Of a stretch of DNA of 64,000 nt, positions 1-8,947 are shown in pieces (the stretch's first letter is position 1; each line of letters begins with the position of its first letter). The stretch spans positions 114,875 through 178,874 of the forward strand of contig JALHLK010000005.1 in NCBI GenBank assembly GCA_022844565.1. The letters run 5' to 3'. The notes beneath the pieces are model-generated. The model did no database searches and had not been told where the DNA came from. It was given only the letters and a program-made list of their open reading frames with translations. This DNA comes from Saprospiraceae bacterium (GTDB taxonomy: Bacteria > Bacteroidota > Bacteroidia > Chitinophagales > Saprospiraceae). Both the position numbers and the translations under genes were made by a program.

Positions 1-318
1 TATTCATCCCACTTTGAAAAGTACAAAAATGCTTGGCAAAATTGGTTTCAGGATTATGGTGTTGCGATGGATAATAATTTTGATGCAGATCGAAAAAAGA
101 AAATGAACAACGTGAATCCAAAGTTTGTGCTAAGAAATTATATAGCTCAAATGGCGATAGATAAAGCATATCAGGGCGATTATTCACTTGTCGAAGAACT
201 TAATGTTGCACTTACCGCCCCCTATGAAGACAATGAAATTAATGAAAAATGGTTTTGCAAACGCCCAGATTGGGCTAAAACAAAAGTAGGTTGTTCAATG
301 TTATCATGCAGTTCTTAA
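1..318 (+). CDS. selO: SelO (YdiU) protein adenylyltransferase, C-terminal part only
   Basis: The reading frame is open from the first base of the window, so the track's ATG at 67 is internal and the gene starts before the window. About 105 residues are visible. They match the end of the SelO/YdiU pseudokinase family: a 'NPKFVLRNYIAQ' segment, then 'AIDKAYQGDYS', and the terminal Cys-x2-x-Cys-Ser-Ser type tail ('CSMLSCSS'). Family members transfer AMP to protein hydroxyl side chains and are linked to oxidative stress. The pterin dehydratase and the methionine sulfoxide reductase follow on the same strand, and the MsrAB neighbour fits a redox theme. The kinase-like core is not visible. Confidence 0.9.
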   Translation, partial: YSSHFEKYKNAWQNWFQDYGVAMDNNFDADRKKKMNNVNPKFVLRNYIAQMAIDKAYQGDYSLVEELNVALTAPYEDNEINEKWFCKRPDWAKTKVGCSMLSCSS

Positions 319-357
319 ATTGAAGTACCTTAGTTTTTTTTTTAAAATTGATACAAA

Positions 358-636
358 ATGGAAGTTTATAATGAAGCAGATTATTTAGATAAATTTGCAA
401 ATTCCCTTGACGGATGGACATTTGTGGCTGATGGTATAGAAAAAGTATACAAATTTAAAGATTTTGTAGAAGCTTTTGTGTTTATGACGCGAGTTGCATT
501 TTTGGCCGAAAAGCATGATCACCATCCTGAATGGTCAAATGTATATAACAAGGTAAATATAAGACTTAATACCCACAGTGCAGGTGGTTTAACGATAAAA
601 GACATTGATTTAGCAACAGCAATTGATGCTATATAA
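358..636 (+). CDS. phhB: 4a-hydroxytetrahydrobiopterin dehydratase (pterin carbinolamine dehydratase)
   Basis: A 92-residue protein, the usual full length for the PCD/DCoH family, which dehydrates 4a-hydroxytetrahydropterin to recycle the cofactor of aromatic amino acid hydroxylases. The family signature is clear at residues 52-59 ('KHDHHPEW'), containing the paired histidines of the active site, followed by '[21 protein letters not shown]', which is the typical C-terminal half. It is cytoplasmic, with no signal peptide. It lies 39 bases after selO and 25 bases before msrBA, so the three may be cotranscribed. No hydroxylase gene is next to it in the window. Confidence 0.93.
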   Translation: MEVYNEADYLDKFANSLDGWTFVADGIEKVYKFKDFVEAFVFMTRVAFLAEKHDHHPEWSNVYNKVNIRLNTHSAGGLTIKDIDLATAIDAI

Positions 637-661
637 TAATAACTAAAAAATTGATTTTGAC

Positions 662-1633
662 ATGCTTAAATGGCTAGACGTTTTAAAATTAGCGAGAGAT
701 GGGAGTCCAACTCCACTAAATAAAGTTGTAAAATCTGAGGAGGAGTGGAAGGCTCAACTCACAGAGCAGCAGTATTATGTCACAAGGAAAAAAGGTACCG
801 AAAGGCCTTTTAGTTCAGAGATGTGTTCGTTGTTTGAGCCCGGTATTTATGCCTGTGTGTGTTGTGGCACAAAACTCTTCGATAGCTTCGAAAAGTTTGA
901 GAGTGGAACAGGATGGCCAAGTTTTACCCAACCATTAGAAGAAAATGCCATAGCTTACATCAAGGATAGTTCTTTTGGTATGACAAGGGTTGAGACTTTG
1001 TGCAATGTTTGTGATGCTCATTTAGGCCATGTATTTCAGGATGGACCTCCACCTTCTGGGTTAAGATATTGCATCAATGCTGAAGCGCTCACCAAAGTAA
1101 AAGCTACTGAGGAGAAAATTGTACTTGGTGGAGGGTGTTTTTGGTGCACAGAAGCGTTGTTTCAAGATATAAAAGGTGTAAAAAGCGTTACAAGTGGATA
1201 CAGTGGAGGACATATTGTCAACCCAACCTACAAAGAAGTATGTAGTGAATTGACTGGGCATGCTGAAGTGATAGAAATCACCTATGATCCTACAATTATC
1301 TCAATCAGAGATCTAATTTACCTGCATTTAATTACCCACGACCCTACCACGCTAAATCGTCAAGGTGCAGATAGAGGCACTCAATATCGCAGTGTAATTT
1401 TTTATAAATCTGATGCAGAAAAAGAAATAGCCGAAAGCGTAATTGCCGAAGCACAAGAGTTATATCCAGAAAAAATTGTAACGGAAGTTGTACCTTTTAG
1501 TGTGTATTACAAGGCAGAAGCTTATCATCAAAATTACTTTAATTCGAATCCTGATGCTGGATACTGCTCAATGGTTATTGCTCCAAAGGTCAATAAATTT
1601 AGATCAAAATTTTTGGCAATTTTAAAAGAATAA
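662..1633 (+). CDS. msrBA: Fused methionine sulfoxide reductase MsrB-MsrA
   Basis: Two repair enzymes are fused in one 323-residue chain. Residues about 20-145 are MsrB (reduces Met-R-sulfoxide), with two zinc CxxC pairs ('CVCC' and 'CNVC') and the catalytic Cys137 in 'RYCIN'. Residues about 150-320 are MsrA (Met-S-sulfoxide) with the 'GCFWC' active site (catalytic Cys159) and downstream 'GYSGG' and 'YHQNYF'. The order is B then A, the reverse of the better known PilB-type A-B fusion. I see no signal peptide, so the protein is probably cytoplasmic. It reduces oxidised methionines using thioredoxin. Confidence 0.95.
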   Translation: MLKWLDVLKLARDGSPTPLNKVVKSEEEWKAQLTEQQYYVTRKKGTERPFSSEMCSLFEPGIYACVCCGTKLFDSFEKFESGTGWPSFTQPLEENAIAYIKDSSFGMTRVETLCNVCDAHLGHVFQDGPPPSGLRYCINAEALTKVKATEEKIVLGGGCFWCTEALFQDIKGVKSVTSGYSGGHIVNPTYKEVCSELTGHAEVIEITYDPTIISIRDLIYLHLITHDPTTLNRQGADRGTQYRSVIFYKSDAEKEIAESVIAEAQELYPEKIVTEVVPFSVYYKAEAYHQNYFNSNPDAGYCSMVIAPKVNKFRSKFLAILKE

Positions 1634-1701
1634 TACTACTGTAAAGCTTTATTTTTCAAGACTCACTTTCTTCATATTTTTCAACTTCCTAATTTGGAAA
1701 A

Positions 1702-2427
1702 CTACAACTTTTTAATATTAATCAAATCCAACAATTCATCTCTATAGTTTTTACCAATTGGAATCGATTTTACTTGGCCCTTCTCCATTAATTCAAGAGA
1801 ATTTCCATCAATTGCCTGTATTTTTTCTAAGTTAACAATAAAAGATCGGTGTACTCTTCTGAAATTAAGCGCTTGTAATTTGTCCTCTAGAGACTTCATC
1901 GTTTGGAGTGCTATAATCCTGTTATTCTCCATACGAATGATTACATAATCTTTTAATCCTTCAATATATAGGATATCATTGAAATTTACTTTTATCAATT
2001 TTTTATCAGATTTCACAAAGAAGTAATCTTCTCCGATTTCTTCGATGGTACTATTGCTCTGTTTTTTAATTTGTATTCGCTCGGCTGCTTTATTTACAGC
2101 TTTCATAAATCGATCTAGAGAAATTGGCTTTAAAAGATAATCTACTGCATCAAGCTCAAATCCTTCTAGCGCATATTCAGGATAAGCAGTTGTAAATATC
2201 ACCATTGGAGGATTTCTTAGCGATTTTAAGAACTCAATACCTGTGATTTGAGGCATTTGAATATCCAAAAAGATAAGATCAACTTCTTTATTTTGTAATA
2301 CTTCCATGGCAGAAATAGCATTGTCACATCTTTCTACCAATTCTAGATTAGGCATCTTAGCAACAAATGATTCCATGATATCTAATGCTAGTGGTTCGTC
2401 ATCAACGATAATTGTTTTTATAGTCAT
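1702..2427 (-). CDS. LytTR-family response regulator
   Basis: A 241-residue two-component regulator. Residues 1-120 form a receiver domain with the acidic pocket 'VDDEP', the phospho-acceptor Asp55 in 'FLDIQMP', the Thr/Ala switch region 'VIFTTAYPEYALEGFE' and the Lys in 'YLLKP'. Residues about 140-240 are a LytTR DNA-binding domain ('FRRVHRSFIVNLEKI'). It lies 18 bases downstream of its sensor kinase on the same strand, so the two form a LytS/LytT (AgrA-like) pair. The target genes are not indicated; family members often control cell-wall or surface functions. No terminator is obvious between it and msrBA, which runs toward it. Confidence 0.93.
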   Translation of the reverse strand: MTIKTIIVDDEPLALDIMESFVAKMPNLELVERCDNAISAMEVLQNKEVDLIFLDIQMPQITGIEFLKSLRNPPMVIFTTAYPEYALEGFELDAVDYLLKPISLDRFMKAVNKAAERIQIKKQSNSTIEEIGEDYFFVKSDKKLIKVNFNDILYIEGLKDYVIIRMENNRIIALQTMKSLEDKLQALNFRRVHRSFIVNLEKIQAIDGNSLELMEKGQVKSIPIGKNYRDELLDLINIKKL

Positions 2428-2445
2428 AATTATTTGTTTTGCTGA

Positions 2446-3522
2446 TTAAGTTAATAATAATTTTAATTTGATAATATAGCTATTGGGATAGTCCAAGACA
2501 TCTAATTCGTATTGTTTTGGGTAAAGTAACTCAAGTCTTCTTTTCACATTGACTAAGCCAATACCTCCAGATTTTTTTAAATTTGAACCAGGCATAGTTG
2601 GTGCTTTACTATTTTCAATAATGAGAGAAAGACTTTCGTTTTCGATTTTCATATTGATATTCACATAAGACTCTTTGGTGTGCTGACTAATACCGTGTTT
2701 AAATGAATTTTCTATAAATGGTATGAACATCAAAGGAGCTATCATTTTAGCCCTAGGTTCCCCCTCAATATTAAGTGTAACCTTCATTTTAGTGCCATGC
2801 CTTAACTTCTCTAATTCTAGATAATTCACAAGATAATTGACTTCCTTTTCCAATAAAACTTGCTTTTCATTACATTCGTAAAGCATATACCTCATCATCT
2901 CAGAAAGTCGGAGTACGATTTCAGGTGCTAAATCAGATTTTTTCAGCGTAAGCGCGTATAGACTATTTAAAGTATTAAAAAGGAAATGAGGGTTGATTTG
3001 AGATTTTAGATATTTTAATTCTGATTGTAAGGTTTCATTTTGTAATTCTTGCTTAACCTTTTGCGAACCTAACCAGTCAGAAACTACAAAATATATGGAT
3101 GAGCCAGCTCCAACTAAAAATGTTGAAGTCAAAATCATCAATTGATTACTATTGTGTGTGAAAAAAGCTTTTGAAAATTCATTTCCTGCTAAATGGTATA
3201 GACAAACGCCTTTAATTGGAGTAAGCAGAAAGGAAATACCTAGCAACATTAATAAATGACTAGAAAAGTTTTTCTTTTTAAGGTAATATGGGAAAATATA
3301 ATATTTATTTAGGTAAACGATCAATGCATAAAAGGAGACATTGATCAGCTCCATCCATAATTCTTGAAAAAAACTTAAATCACTTGGATTAATGATGGTG
3401 AAAATTATAGCCAAAGCTATCCAAAAAGTTACATTTTGAGTAGGCTTACTATTACGCAGTGAATCTATAAGATTTGTACCTCGTTGATTACTACCATCTA
3501 TATAAACGTCTTTGTTGATCAT
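2446..3522 (-). CDS. LytS/YehU-type sensor histidine kinase
   Basis: A 358-residue membrane sensor of the His_kinase (PF06580) class. The N-terminal ~150 residues hold about four hydrophobic segments. A short coiled linker follows, then the phospho-acceptor motif 'SQINPHFLFNTLN' (His179) and a C-terminal HATPase domain with 'FIPFIENSFKHGI' and 'GIGLVNVKRRLELLY'. There is no periplasmic sensor domain of note, so the signal may be membrane-derived. It is transcribed first in the operon with the LytTR regulator. A Bacteroidota-type -7 element (TACTTTTG on the minus strand) lies just upstream. Confidence 0.92.
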   Translation of the reverse strand: MINKDVYIDGSNQRGTNLIDSLRNSKPTQNVTFWIALAIIFTIINPSDLSFFQELWMELINVSFYALIVYLNKYYIFPYYLKKKNFSSHLLMLLGISFLLTPIKGVCLYHLAGNEFSKAFFTHNSNQLMILTSTFLVGAGSSIYFVVSDWLGSQKVKQELQNETLQSELKYLKSQINPHFLFNTLNSLYALTLKKSDLAPEIVLRLSEMMRYMLYECNEKQVLLEKEVNYLVNYLELEKLRHGTKMKVTLNIEGEPRAKMIAPLMFIPFIENSFKHGISQHTKESYVNINMKIENESLSLIIENSKAPTMPGSNLKKSGGIGLVNVKRRLELLYPKQYELDVLDYPNSYIIKLKLLLT

Positions 3523-3540
3523 TTTTTAATAATACAATTA

Positions 3541-3548
3541 CAAAAGTA
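3541..3548 (-). promoter_or_regulatory. Candidate -7 element for the sensor-regulator operon
   Basis: Read on the minus strand the bases are TACTTTTG, matching the Bacteroidota primary sigma -7 consensus TAnnTTTG, 19 bases upstream of the sensor kinase start. A TTG about 22 bases further upstream is the best available -33 match and is weak. Confidence 0.45.
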
Positions 3549-3639
3549 CATATACATCATCTATATAACACAATGATTCTAGATTAAAGCATTATAAAAT
3601 TCTACGAACAACCAAAAAAGATTTGAAATCTATAGGATC

Positions 3640-3737
3640 GATTGTTTATTGGAGAATTGCTGATTTGTTGATTTGGTCAATTACCGAATCGCTCAATTGC
3701 TGAATTGTAGATTTGCTGAATTACTGATTTGCCAAAG
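3640..3737. repeat. Degenerate 'attgctgaattg' repeat array
   Basis: The 310-base gap between the sensor kinase and der holds about eight imperfect copies of a 12-15 base unit close to 'aattgctgatttg' ('attgctgatttgttgatttgg', 'caattgctgaattg', 'agatttgctgaattactg'). It is non-coding as far as I can see and lies just upstream of the der promoter. Confidence 0.6.
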
Positions 3738-3797
3738 TACTATTACACTAAACCGCCAAAATGACCTAACCATTCAGTGTTTATCAATCTAAATCAC

Positions 3798-3805
3798 TAT
3801 CTTTG
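3798..3805 (+). promoter_or_regulatory. Candidate -7 element for der
   Basis: TATCTTTG matches the TAnnTTTG consensus, 27 bases before the der start codon. No good TTTG -33 element is seen at the expected distance. Confidence 0.5.
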
Positions 3806-3832
3806 CACTTTAAATAATAGAAAAGATATAAT

Positions 3833-5140
3833 ATGTCAAATGTTGTGGCCATAGTTGGAAGGCCAAATGTCGGAAAATCGACAATTTTTAATAGGTTAAT
3901 TGGTGAACGTAAATCAATAGTAGACAATGTTAGTGGAGTTACCCGTGACAGAATTTATGGGTTTTCTGAATGGAATGGCAAGACTTTTACCGTGATTGAT
4001 ACGGGTGGGTTTGTGCATGGTTCAGATGATGTATTTGAGGCTGCAATTAGGTCTCAAGTTAGAATAGCAATTGAGGAATCAAGAGTTATTTTATTTATGG
4101 TTGATGTTACGACGGGTATTACAGATTTAGATGATGAAATAGCTGATTTACTCCGAAGAGGAGACAAACCAGTAATCTGTGTGGTTAATAAAGTAGATAA
4201 TCCTCAAAGGGATCTTTTGGCCAATGAGTTTTGGGCTTTGGGGTTTGAAAATACGATTTTTCTCTCTTCGATGACAGGATCAGGAACAGGTGAGTTACTG
4301 GATATGGTTACGGAATTGTTGCCTGAGAACATTGAAGAAAATGAAATATCTGATCTGCCACGTATTGCAATAGTAGGTCAACCAAATGTGGGAAAATCAT
4401 CTTTGACCAATGCATTAATTGGTGAGGATAGAAATATTGTGACAGATATACCTGGTACAACAAGAGATGCAATTTATATCAAGTTTAATAAATTTGGACA
4501 CGAATTTTACATTATTGACACAGCGGGTATACGCAAGAAAGCCAAAGTTCACGAAGACTTAGAGTTTTATTCGGTCATCCGGGCTATTAAAGCAATGGAT
4601 GAGGCGGATGTCTGTGTATTAATGCTCGATGCGTCACTAGGGATAGAGAGTCAGGATATGACCATCATGTCTTTAATTATTAAAAAGAAAAAGGGTTTAG
4701 TTATATTAGTGAACAAATGGGATCTAGTGGAAAAGGAAACGAATACGGCTAGAGATTTCGAGAAAGAACTAAAAAGTAAAATTGCACCTTTTAATGATGT
4801 GCCAATCATATTTACCTCGGTGATAGAAAAGCAAAGAATACACAAAGCAATGGAGGCAGCTATGGCCGTCTATGCTAATCGCTCAAGAAAAATCAAAACT
4901 TCAGAGCTGAATGAATTTATGCAAGAAGCGATGGAACGAATACCACCTCCTGCTCATAGAGGTAAGTATATTAAAATCAAATATGTCACTCAATTACCTA
5001 CACCATTTCCCGCATTTGCCTTCTTCTGCAACCACCCTAAACATGTAAAAGAATCTTATAAAAACTATTTAGAGAATACCATAAGAGGTAAGTGGGAATT
5101 TAGTGGAACTCCAATTCAAATTTATTTTAGAGATAAATAG
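3833..5140 (+). CDS. der: Ribosome assembly GTPase Der (EngA)
   Basis: A 435-residue protein with the two tandem Era-like GTPase domains unique to Der. Domain 1 carries 'GRPNVGKST' (residues 9-17), 'DTGGF' and 'NKVD'; domain 2 carries 'GQPNVGKSS' (from residue 182), 'DTAGI' and 'NKWD'. The C-terminal KH-like domain follows ('PPPAHRGKYIKIKYVTQ'). Der acts in maturation of the 50S ribosomal subunit and is essential in most bacteria. The length is normal. rfbC starts 11 bases downstream on the same strand, so read-through is likely. Confidence 0.97.
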   Translation: MSNVVAIVGRPNVGKSTIFNRLIGERKSIVDNVSGVTRDRIYGFSEWNGKTFTVIDTGGFVHGSDDVFEAAIRSQVRIAIEESRVILFMVDVTTGITDLDDEIADLLRRGDKPVICVVNKVDNPQRDLLANEFWALGFENTIFLSSMTGSGTGELLDMVTELLPENIEENEISDLPRIAIVGQPNVGKSSLTNALIGEDRNIVTDIPGTTRDAIYIKFNKFGHEFYIIDTAGIRKKAKVHEDLEFYSVIRAIKAMDEADVCVLMLDASLGIESQDMTIMSLIIKKKKGLVILVNKWDLVEKETNTARDFEKELKSKIAPFNDVPIIFTSVIEKQRIHKAMEAAMAVYANRSRKIKTSELNEFMQEAMERIPPPAHRGKYIKIKYVTQLPTPFPAFAFFCNHPKHVKESYKNYLENTIRGKWEFSGTPIQIYFRDK

Positions 5141-5151
5141 TCGTAGATTTT

Positions 5152-5703
5152 ATGGGCTGGTTAAAAACAGATTTTGAAGGATTATGGGTTTTCGAACCGA
5201 GAATTTTTGGAGATAATAGAGGCTATTTTTTAGAAAGTTTTAATGAAAACACGCTAAAAGATACGGATATTTATGTAAGATTTGTACAGGATAATGAAGC
5301 AAAATCGACAAAAGGTGTGTTGCGAGGGCTCCACTATCAAGTTGGTAAAAATGCTCAATCAAAGTTGGTTAGAGTTGTAACAGGTGAAGTATTGGATGTT
5401 GTTGTAGATGTTAGACCTAGTTCAAAAACTTTTGGGCAGCATTTTTCAATCATACTTAATGATATAAACAAAAACCAACTATTTGTACCTAAAGGATTTG
5501 CCCACGGCTATGTCGTACTTTCTGAAGAAGCCATTTTTGTCTACAAATGTGATGCATTTTATGATAAAGATGCGGAGGCAGGTATAAAATTTGATGATCC
5601 AAAGTTAAATATTGATTGGATATTAACTTTAGAAAATTTAAAATTAAGCGACAAAGATTTGGTTCAGCCTTTATTTGAGAATCATAAAGCATTTTATTTA
5701 TGA
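5152..5703 (+). CDS. rfbC: dTDP-4-dehydrorhamnose 3,5-epimerase
   Basis: A 183-residue RmlC-type cupin that epimerises C3 and C5 of dTDP-4-keto-6-deoxyglucose in dTDP-L-rhamnose synthesis. Visible signature: 'FVQDNEAKSTKGVLRGLHYQ' with the catalytic base His61, then 'DVRPSSKTFG' and 'FVPKGFAHGYVVLSEEA'. The length is typical. Its stop codon overlaps the start of rfbD (ATGA-type), which shows tight coupling. The first two pathway genes, rfbA and rfbB, are not in the window, so they are encoded elsewhere. Confidence 0.96.
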   Translation: MGWLKTDFEGLWVFEPRIFGDNRGYFLESFNENTLKDTDIYVRFVQDNEAKSTKGVLRGLHYQVGKNAQSKLVRVVTGEVLDVVVDVRPSSKTFGQHFSIILNDINKNQLFVPKGFAHGYVVLSEEAIFVYKCDAFYDKDAEAGIKFDDPKLNIDWILTLENLKLSDKDLVQPLFENHKAFYL

Positions 5704-6611
5704 TGCATGAAAACGCCAAAGTTCTAGTACTTGGAGCAAATGGGCAATTGGGAACGGAAATTAAAAAATTGAGCCTTCAGTATACTGACTTTATCTTCGT
5801 CTTTGCAGATAGATCAATGATTGATATTACAGAACCAAAATCTGTAGAGCAAATCATCTATCACAATCCCGACTTTATCATCAATTGTGCAGCATATACA
5901 GCAGTTGATAAAGCTGAAAATAATGCAGAGCAAGCGGATCTTATAAATCATAAAGCTTGCCAATACATTGTAGAAGGCGCTATGAAAACTGATGCCATTG
6001 TCATTCATATATCTACCGATTATGTTTATCACAATGATTCGTGTGCCCCCTTGTTAGAGACTGATGAATGTCGTCCTCAAGGCATTTACGCTATATCTAA
6101 ATACTATGGAGAAAACATCATAAAACAATACCCAAAACACGTCATACTTCGTACATCTTGGGTATATGGTAATGAAGGAATAAACTTTTTCAAAACTATG
6201 GTAAACTTATCTCATAAGGATGAATTAAGCATAGTTGCAGATCAATATGGTGCACCAACTTATGCCGTTGATTTAGCCGCAACATGCCTTGCAATTGTAA
6301 AACATTTTGATTCTGTAGATAAGGATGTAAATAGTTTTGGAACGTACAATTTTAGCAACGAAGGGTGTATTACCTGGTTTGACTTTGCTAGTGCAATTTT
6401 TGAGAAAAGAGAAGTTCCCATCAAGCTAAATAAAACTACTACAGAAGCTTATAATGCTCCCGCTCCCCGCCCGTATTGGAGTGTACTTTCAAAGCAGAAA
6501 ATAAAGAGAACTTTTGGTATTCAAACGGATCATTGGTTAGAAGCGCTACAAAGGTGTATGAATGAAGCGGATTTTCCGAGTAAAAATTCGAATATAAATT
6601 TCACTAACTAG
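5700..6611 (+). CDS. rfbD: dTDP-4-dehydrorhamnose reductase
   Basis: A 303-residue short-chain dehydrogenase (RmlD) that reduces dTDP-4-keto-L-rhamnose to dTDP-L-rhamnose, the last step of the pathway. It has the nucleotide-binding 'GANGQLG' (residues 12-18), 'NCAAYTAVDKAE', the 'STDYVY' strand and the catalytic 'YAISKY' (Tyr-x3-Lys). Two ATG codons in a row (5700 and 5703) are possible starts; both overlap or abut the rfbC stop. The product would feed surface polysaccharide or glycoprotein rhamnosylation. Confidence 0.96.
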   Translation: MMHENAKVLVLGANGQLGTEIKKLSLQYTDFIFVFADRSMIDITEPKSVEQIIYHNPDFIINCAAYTAVDKAENNAEQADLINHKACQYIVEGAMKTDAIVIHISTDYVYHNDSCAPLLETDECRPQGIYAISKYYGENIIKQYPKHVILRTSWVYGNEGINFFKTMVNLSHKDELSIVADQYGAPTYAVDLAATCLAIVKHFDSVDKDVNSFGTYNFSNEGCITWFDFASAIFEKREVPIKLNKTTTEAYNAPAPRPYWSVLSKQKIKRTFGIQTDHWLEALQRCMNEADFPSKNSNINFTN

Positions 6612-6662
6612 AATTTTTTACAAAATTTTGACTTTAAAAGCTAAAATATAGTCTTATTTAAG

Positions 6663-6827
6663 CTAGTGCTCCGTCTAAATAATTTTTTAAATTAAGTTGT
6701 GAGCTATTTTTGGATAGATCAAGGCAAAAAATGTAGCTGAACTGGGTAGTTCAGCGAGGCTTTTTAACGAAGAGATATCCAAAAAGAGCCACAAATTATT
6801 TAATTTTTTAATTAGACGGAGCACTAG
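6663..6827. repeat. ~165-bp imperfect palindromic element (MITE- or REP-like)
   Basis: The gap between convergent rfbD and the MFS gene is nearly all one inverted repeat. It begins CTAGTGCTCCGTCTAA and ends with the exact reverse complement TTAGACGGAGCACTAG. Inner arms also pair imperfectly (ataattttttaaatt / aattatttaatttttt; gctatttttggat / atccaaaaagagc). At the centre GCTGAACT-GGGT-AGTTCAGC (6736-6755) makes a perfect 8-bp stem with a 4-base loop. There is no coding sequence in it. It resembles a non-autonomous mobile or palindromic repeat unit; no second copy was noticed in this window. Confidence 0.7.
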
Positions 6828-6841
6828 ATTGATCTATGTAA

Positions 6842-8056
6842 TTAATTCCCCTTTGCCACCTTCAATTTCCTTAATAGAAAATAGCTCCCAACACATAATC
6901 CTAAAGACAATATCCCAAGTATAGGATAATTCTCATATTTACCTTGACTATTCATTACCACGATCAATCCGCTTATTAAGCCAGTGAAGGATATAGCTAA
7001 TTGTTGAAAAGAAGAGTTTAGAGACATAAAGCTGCCACGTGTACTAATTGGTGCAGATGCTGAGATAAGGGCATTAGCGGCAATCATACGTCCACTTGCA
7101 AATATATAGAACAAGGTTGTGAATATATATGCATACCAAAGTGGCACGATATTTAAGGTAGTGATGACCATCGTGGGAATAAAACTAACAATCATCGTTA
7201 TGACAAATACTTTAATCGTACCAAACTTATCAACCAATTTCCCTATCAAGGGTGCTGAAAACAATGTAGCTGCACCTCCTAAAAAAAACTGTAAAGAGAT
7301 ATTTTCTTGTGTAAATCCTACATTAGCCATCATATAAGGAGAAATAAAAGGGATAATCATAAAGTGTCCCATAATTAAAGTAAAACCCGTCATCAGACCG
7401 TTGACTTGATTTTGATCACCAAAAACATCCTTTCTCAAAGATGAAAATGAAATCTTCATCGGCACTTCGCTCAAATGTTTGTCTAACTTCGGAAAAGTAA
7501 AGTATATAAAAATATTGATTACAATTCCTAACAGCCCTAAAATTAAAAACGGTAATTGCCATCCAGATTTTGCAGCTAAATATATACCAAAAGGAACCCC
7601 AAAAGCTGTAGCAGCCGAGAAAGCAGCAAACAATCTACCCATTGCTCTCCCCCGTTCTGAAAATGCATAAATATCACTTACTATTGACAAAACTATCGCT
7701 CCTATAAAACCTCCAAAAAAACCAGTAAACAATCGCATGGTCAATAAGGTGTAGTAGTCTGTAGCTAGACAGCATAGTAGTGTTCCCACAGAAAAACCCA
7801 CATTCACAAACAATAATAAAGCTTTACGATCAAACTTGTCAAGATAAAAAATGCCTACAAAACTAGAGAATGCAGCAGCAATAGAGTATGAAGATACCAG
7901 TAAAGCATACTGATAGGCTTCCAACTCAAAAACCTTGATGAACATATCACCCAAAGGCATAATTATCATTGAGTCAACAATATGAGTAAAATTTATTGCG
8001 GCTAATGTGAATAAAATTGCAGTTTTCTTAAGATTAGCGGATTTGTATAAAGACAT
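6842..8056 (-). CDS. MFS transporter, drug/arabinose-efflux-like
   Basis: A 404-residue major facilitator with about 12 hydrophobic segments and the usual length for the family. The first half contains 'YLDKFDRKALLLF' and 'GFFGGFIGAIVLSIVSDIYAFSERGRAMG', the cytoplasmic loop 2-3 type motif and the loop after it; the second half contains 'GKLVDKFGTIKVF'. It most resembles the AraJ/YdhP-type efflux proteins, but the substrate cannot be read from sequence. Its start codon abuts the stop of the small upstream ORF (TAAATG), so it is the last gene of a three-gene minus-strand operon with that ORF and a lipoprotein. Confidence 0.85.
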   Translation of the reverse strand: MSLYKSANLKKTAILFTLAAINFTHIVDSMIIMPLGDMFIKVFELEAYQYALLVSSYSIAAAFSSFVGIFYLDKFDRKALLLFVNVGFSVGTLLCCLATDYYTLLTMRLFTGFFGGFIGAIVLSIVSDIYAFSERGRAMGRLFAAFSAATAFGVPFGIYLAAKSGWQLPFLILGLLGIVINIFIYFTFPKLDKHLSEVPMKISFSSLRKDVFGDQNQVNGLMTGFTLIMGHFMIIPFISPYMMANVGFTQENISLQFFLGGAATLFSAPLIGKLVDKFGTIKVFVITMIVSFIPTMVITTLNIVPLWYAYIFTTLFYIFASGRMIAANALISASAPISTRGSFMSLNSSFQQLAISFTGLISGLIVVMNSQGKYENYPILGILSLGLCVGSYFLLRKLKVAKGN

Positions 8057-8353
8057 TTAATTTAAGGAATAGGTGGAAAAAACACTATAGACTTCAATCG
8101 TCTTTAATCTTTCATAATCGTAAGTCGTAAATGGGGTAATAGGAAGCTTTTCAATATGATATAATAACTCACTTTCACTCCCTACTTTAAAAACTATAAA
8201 GATCTTAGATTTAAAGAGTGTAATGCTATGAGAAATTATGATTCCTTGTGAAACCATTGAAGATATGACCTTTTCGTAGTAGGGCAATACCCCACTCACG
8301 TCTAAATCATCTTCAAAAACAAAACAAACTTGATATAATTTTACCCTTTCCAA
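8057..8353 (-). CDS. Small hypothetical protein (98 aa), TTG start
   Basis: I do not recognise this protein. It is 98 residues, soluble, alternating beta and alpha by eye ('VKLYQVCFVFEDD', 'KIFIVFKVGSESELLYHIEKLP'), which could be a ferredoxin-like or dimeric alpha-beta barrel fold; that is a guess. The frame has no ATG upstream of the conserved-looking start: an in-frame stop lies 15 bases or so upstream, so TTG at 8353 is the best start. It sits 13 bases after a lipoprotein gene and directly abuts the MFS transporter, so translational coupling is likely. Confidence 0.6.
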   Translation of the reverse strand: MERVKLYQVCFVFEDDLDVSGVLPYYEKVISSMVSQGIIISHSITLFKSKIFIVFKVGSESELLYHIEKLPITPFTTYDYERLKTIEVYSVFSTYSLN

Positions 8354-8366
8354 ATTTGAAATCTTA

Positions 8367-8903
8367 TCATTTTAAAACAGCCAAATAACTAAAATCAAAT
8401 TGTAAAGGTAATGAAGCTGGCACAAATCCCCTAATTTGCATCCTAATTTCTATATCAAAAGCTCCTAATTCCATAATGGGTTTTAACTCACTAACAGAAG
8501 ATAAAAGCTGAAGTTCTGACCTTCCATTTAATGCAATTTCATCAAGATAAAACATTTCAGACCGAGTATTATTGCCATCTTTGGATAATGCCCGAATACT
8601 AATATTTGAGAATAAAGATAAGTTAGCTCCTCCAAAACGTCCATAAATCCTACATCTATGAGCCAAAACTTTGGAGATATCGTCTGTTTTCAACCCTCGA
8701 GTAGTAAGGGTTTCATTATATAAAGATTTCACATTACGTATATAGACATAATGTGTTTCAATAGGATTTAAGTTTGCTGGTAGATCGAAAACAGCTGTCA
8801 ATTTAGCCTCAACAAATTCTTCATTATTTTTTAAACAACTATTAAATGTTATCACAATAACAAAAAATAATAAAAACCTAAACAACGTTCTCGAAACTTC
8901 CAA
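8367..8903 (-). CDS. Putative lipoprotein, function unknown (178 aa)
   Basis: The first 23 residues are a lipoprotein signal: a hydrophobic stretch ('FLLFFVIVITF') followed by a lipobox ending 'NSC' at Cys23. The rest has no motif I recognise; it looks beta-rich, with a possible immunoglobulin- or jelly-roll-like fold ('AFDIEIRMQIRGFVPASLPLQFDFSYLAV'). It would be anchored in the outer or inner membrane. It is the first gene of the operon with the 98-aa ORF and the MFS transporter, and its start is divergent from rpsP with 130 bases between. Confidence 0.65.
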   Translation of the reverse strand: MEVSRTLFRFLLFFVIVITFNSCLKNNEEFVEAKLTAVFDLPANLNPIETHYVYIRNVKSLYNETLTTRGLKTDDISKVLAHRCRIYGRFGGANLSLFSNISIRALSKDGNNTRSEMFYLDEIALNGRSELQLLSSVSELKPIMELGAFDIEIRMQIRGFVPASLPLQFDFSYLAVLK

Positions 8904-8947
8904 TTAAAATATTTTTACATTTATAAACGCAAATATAAATAAAATGT

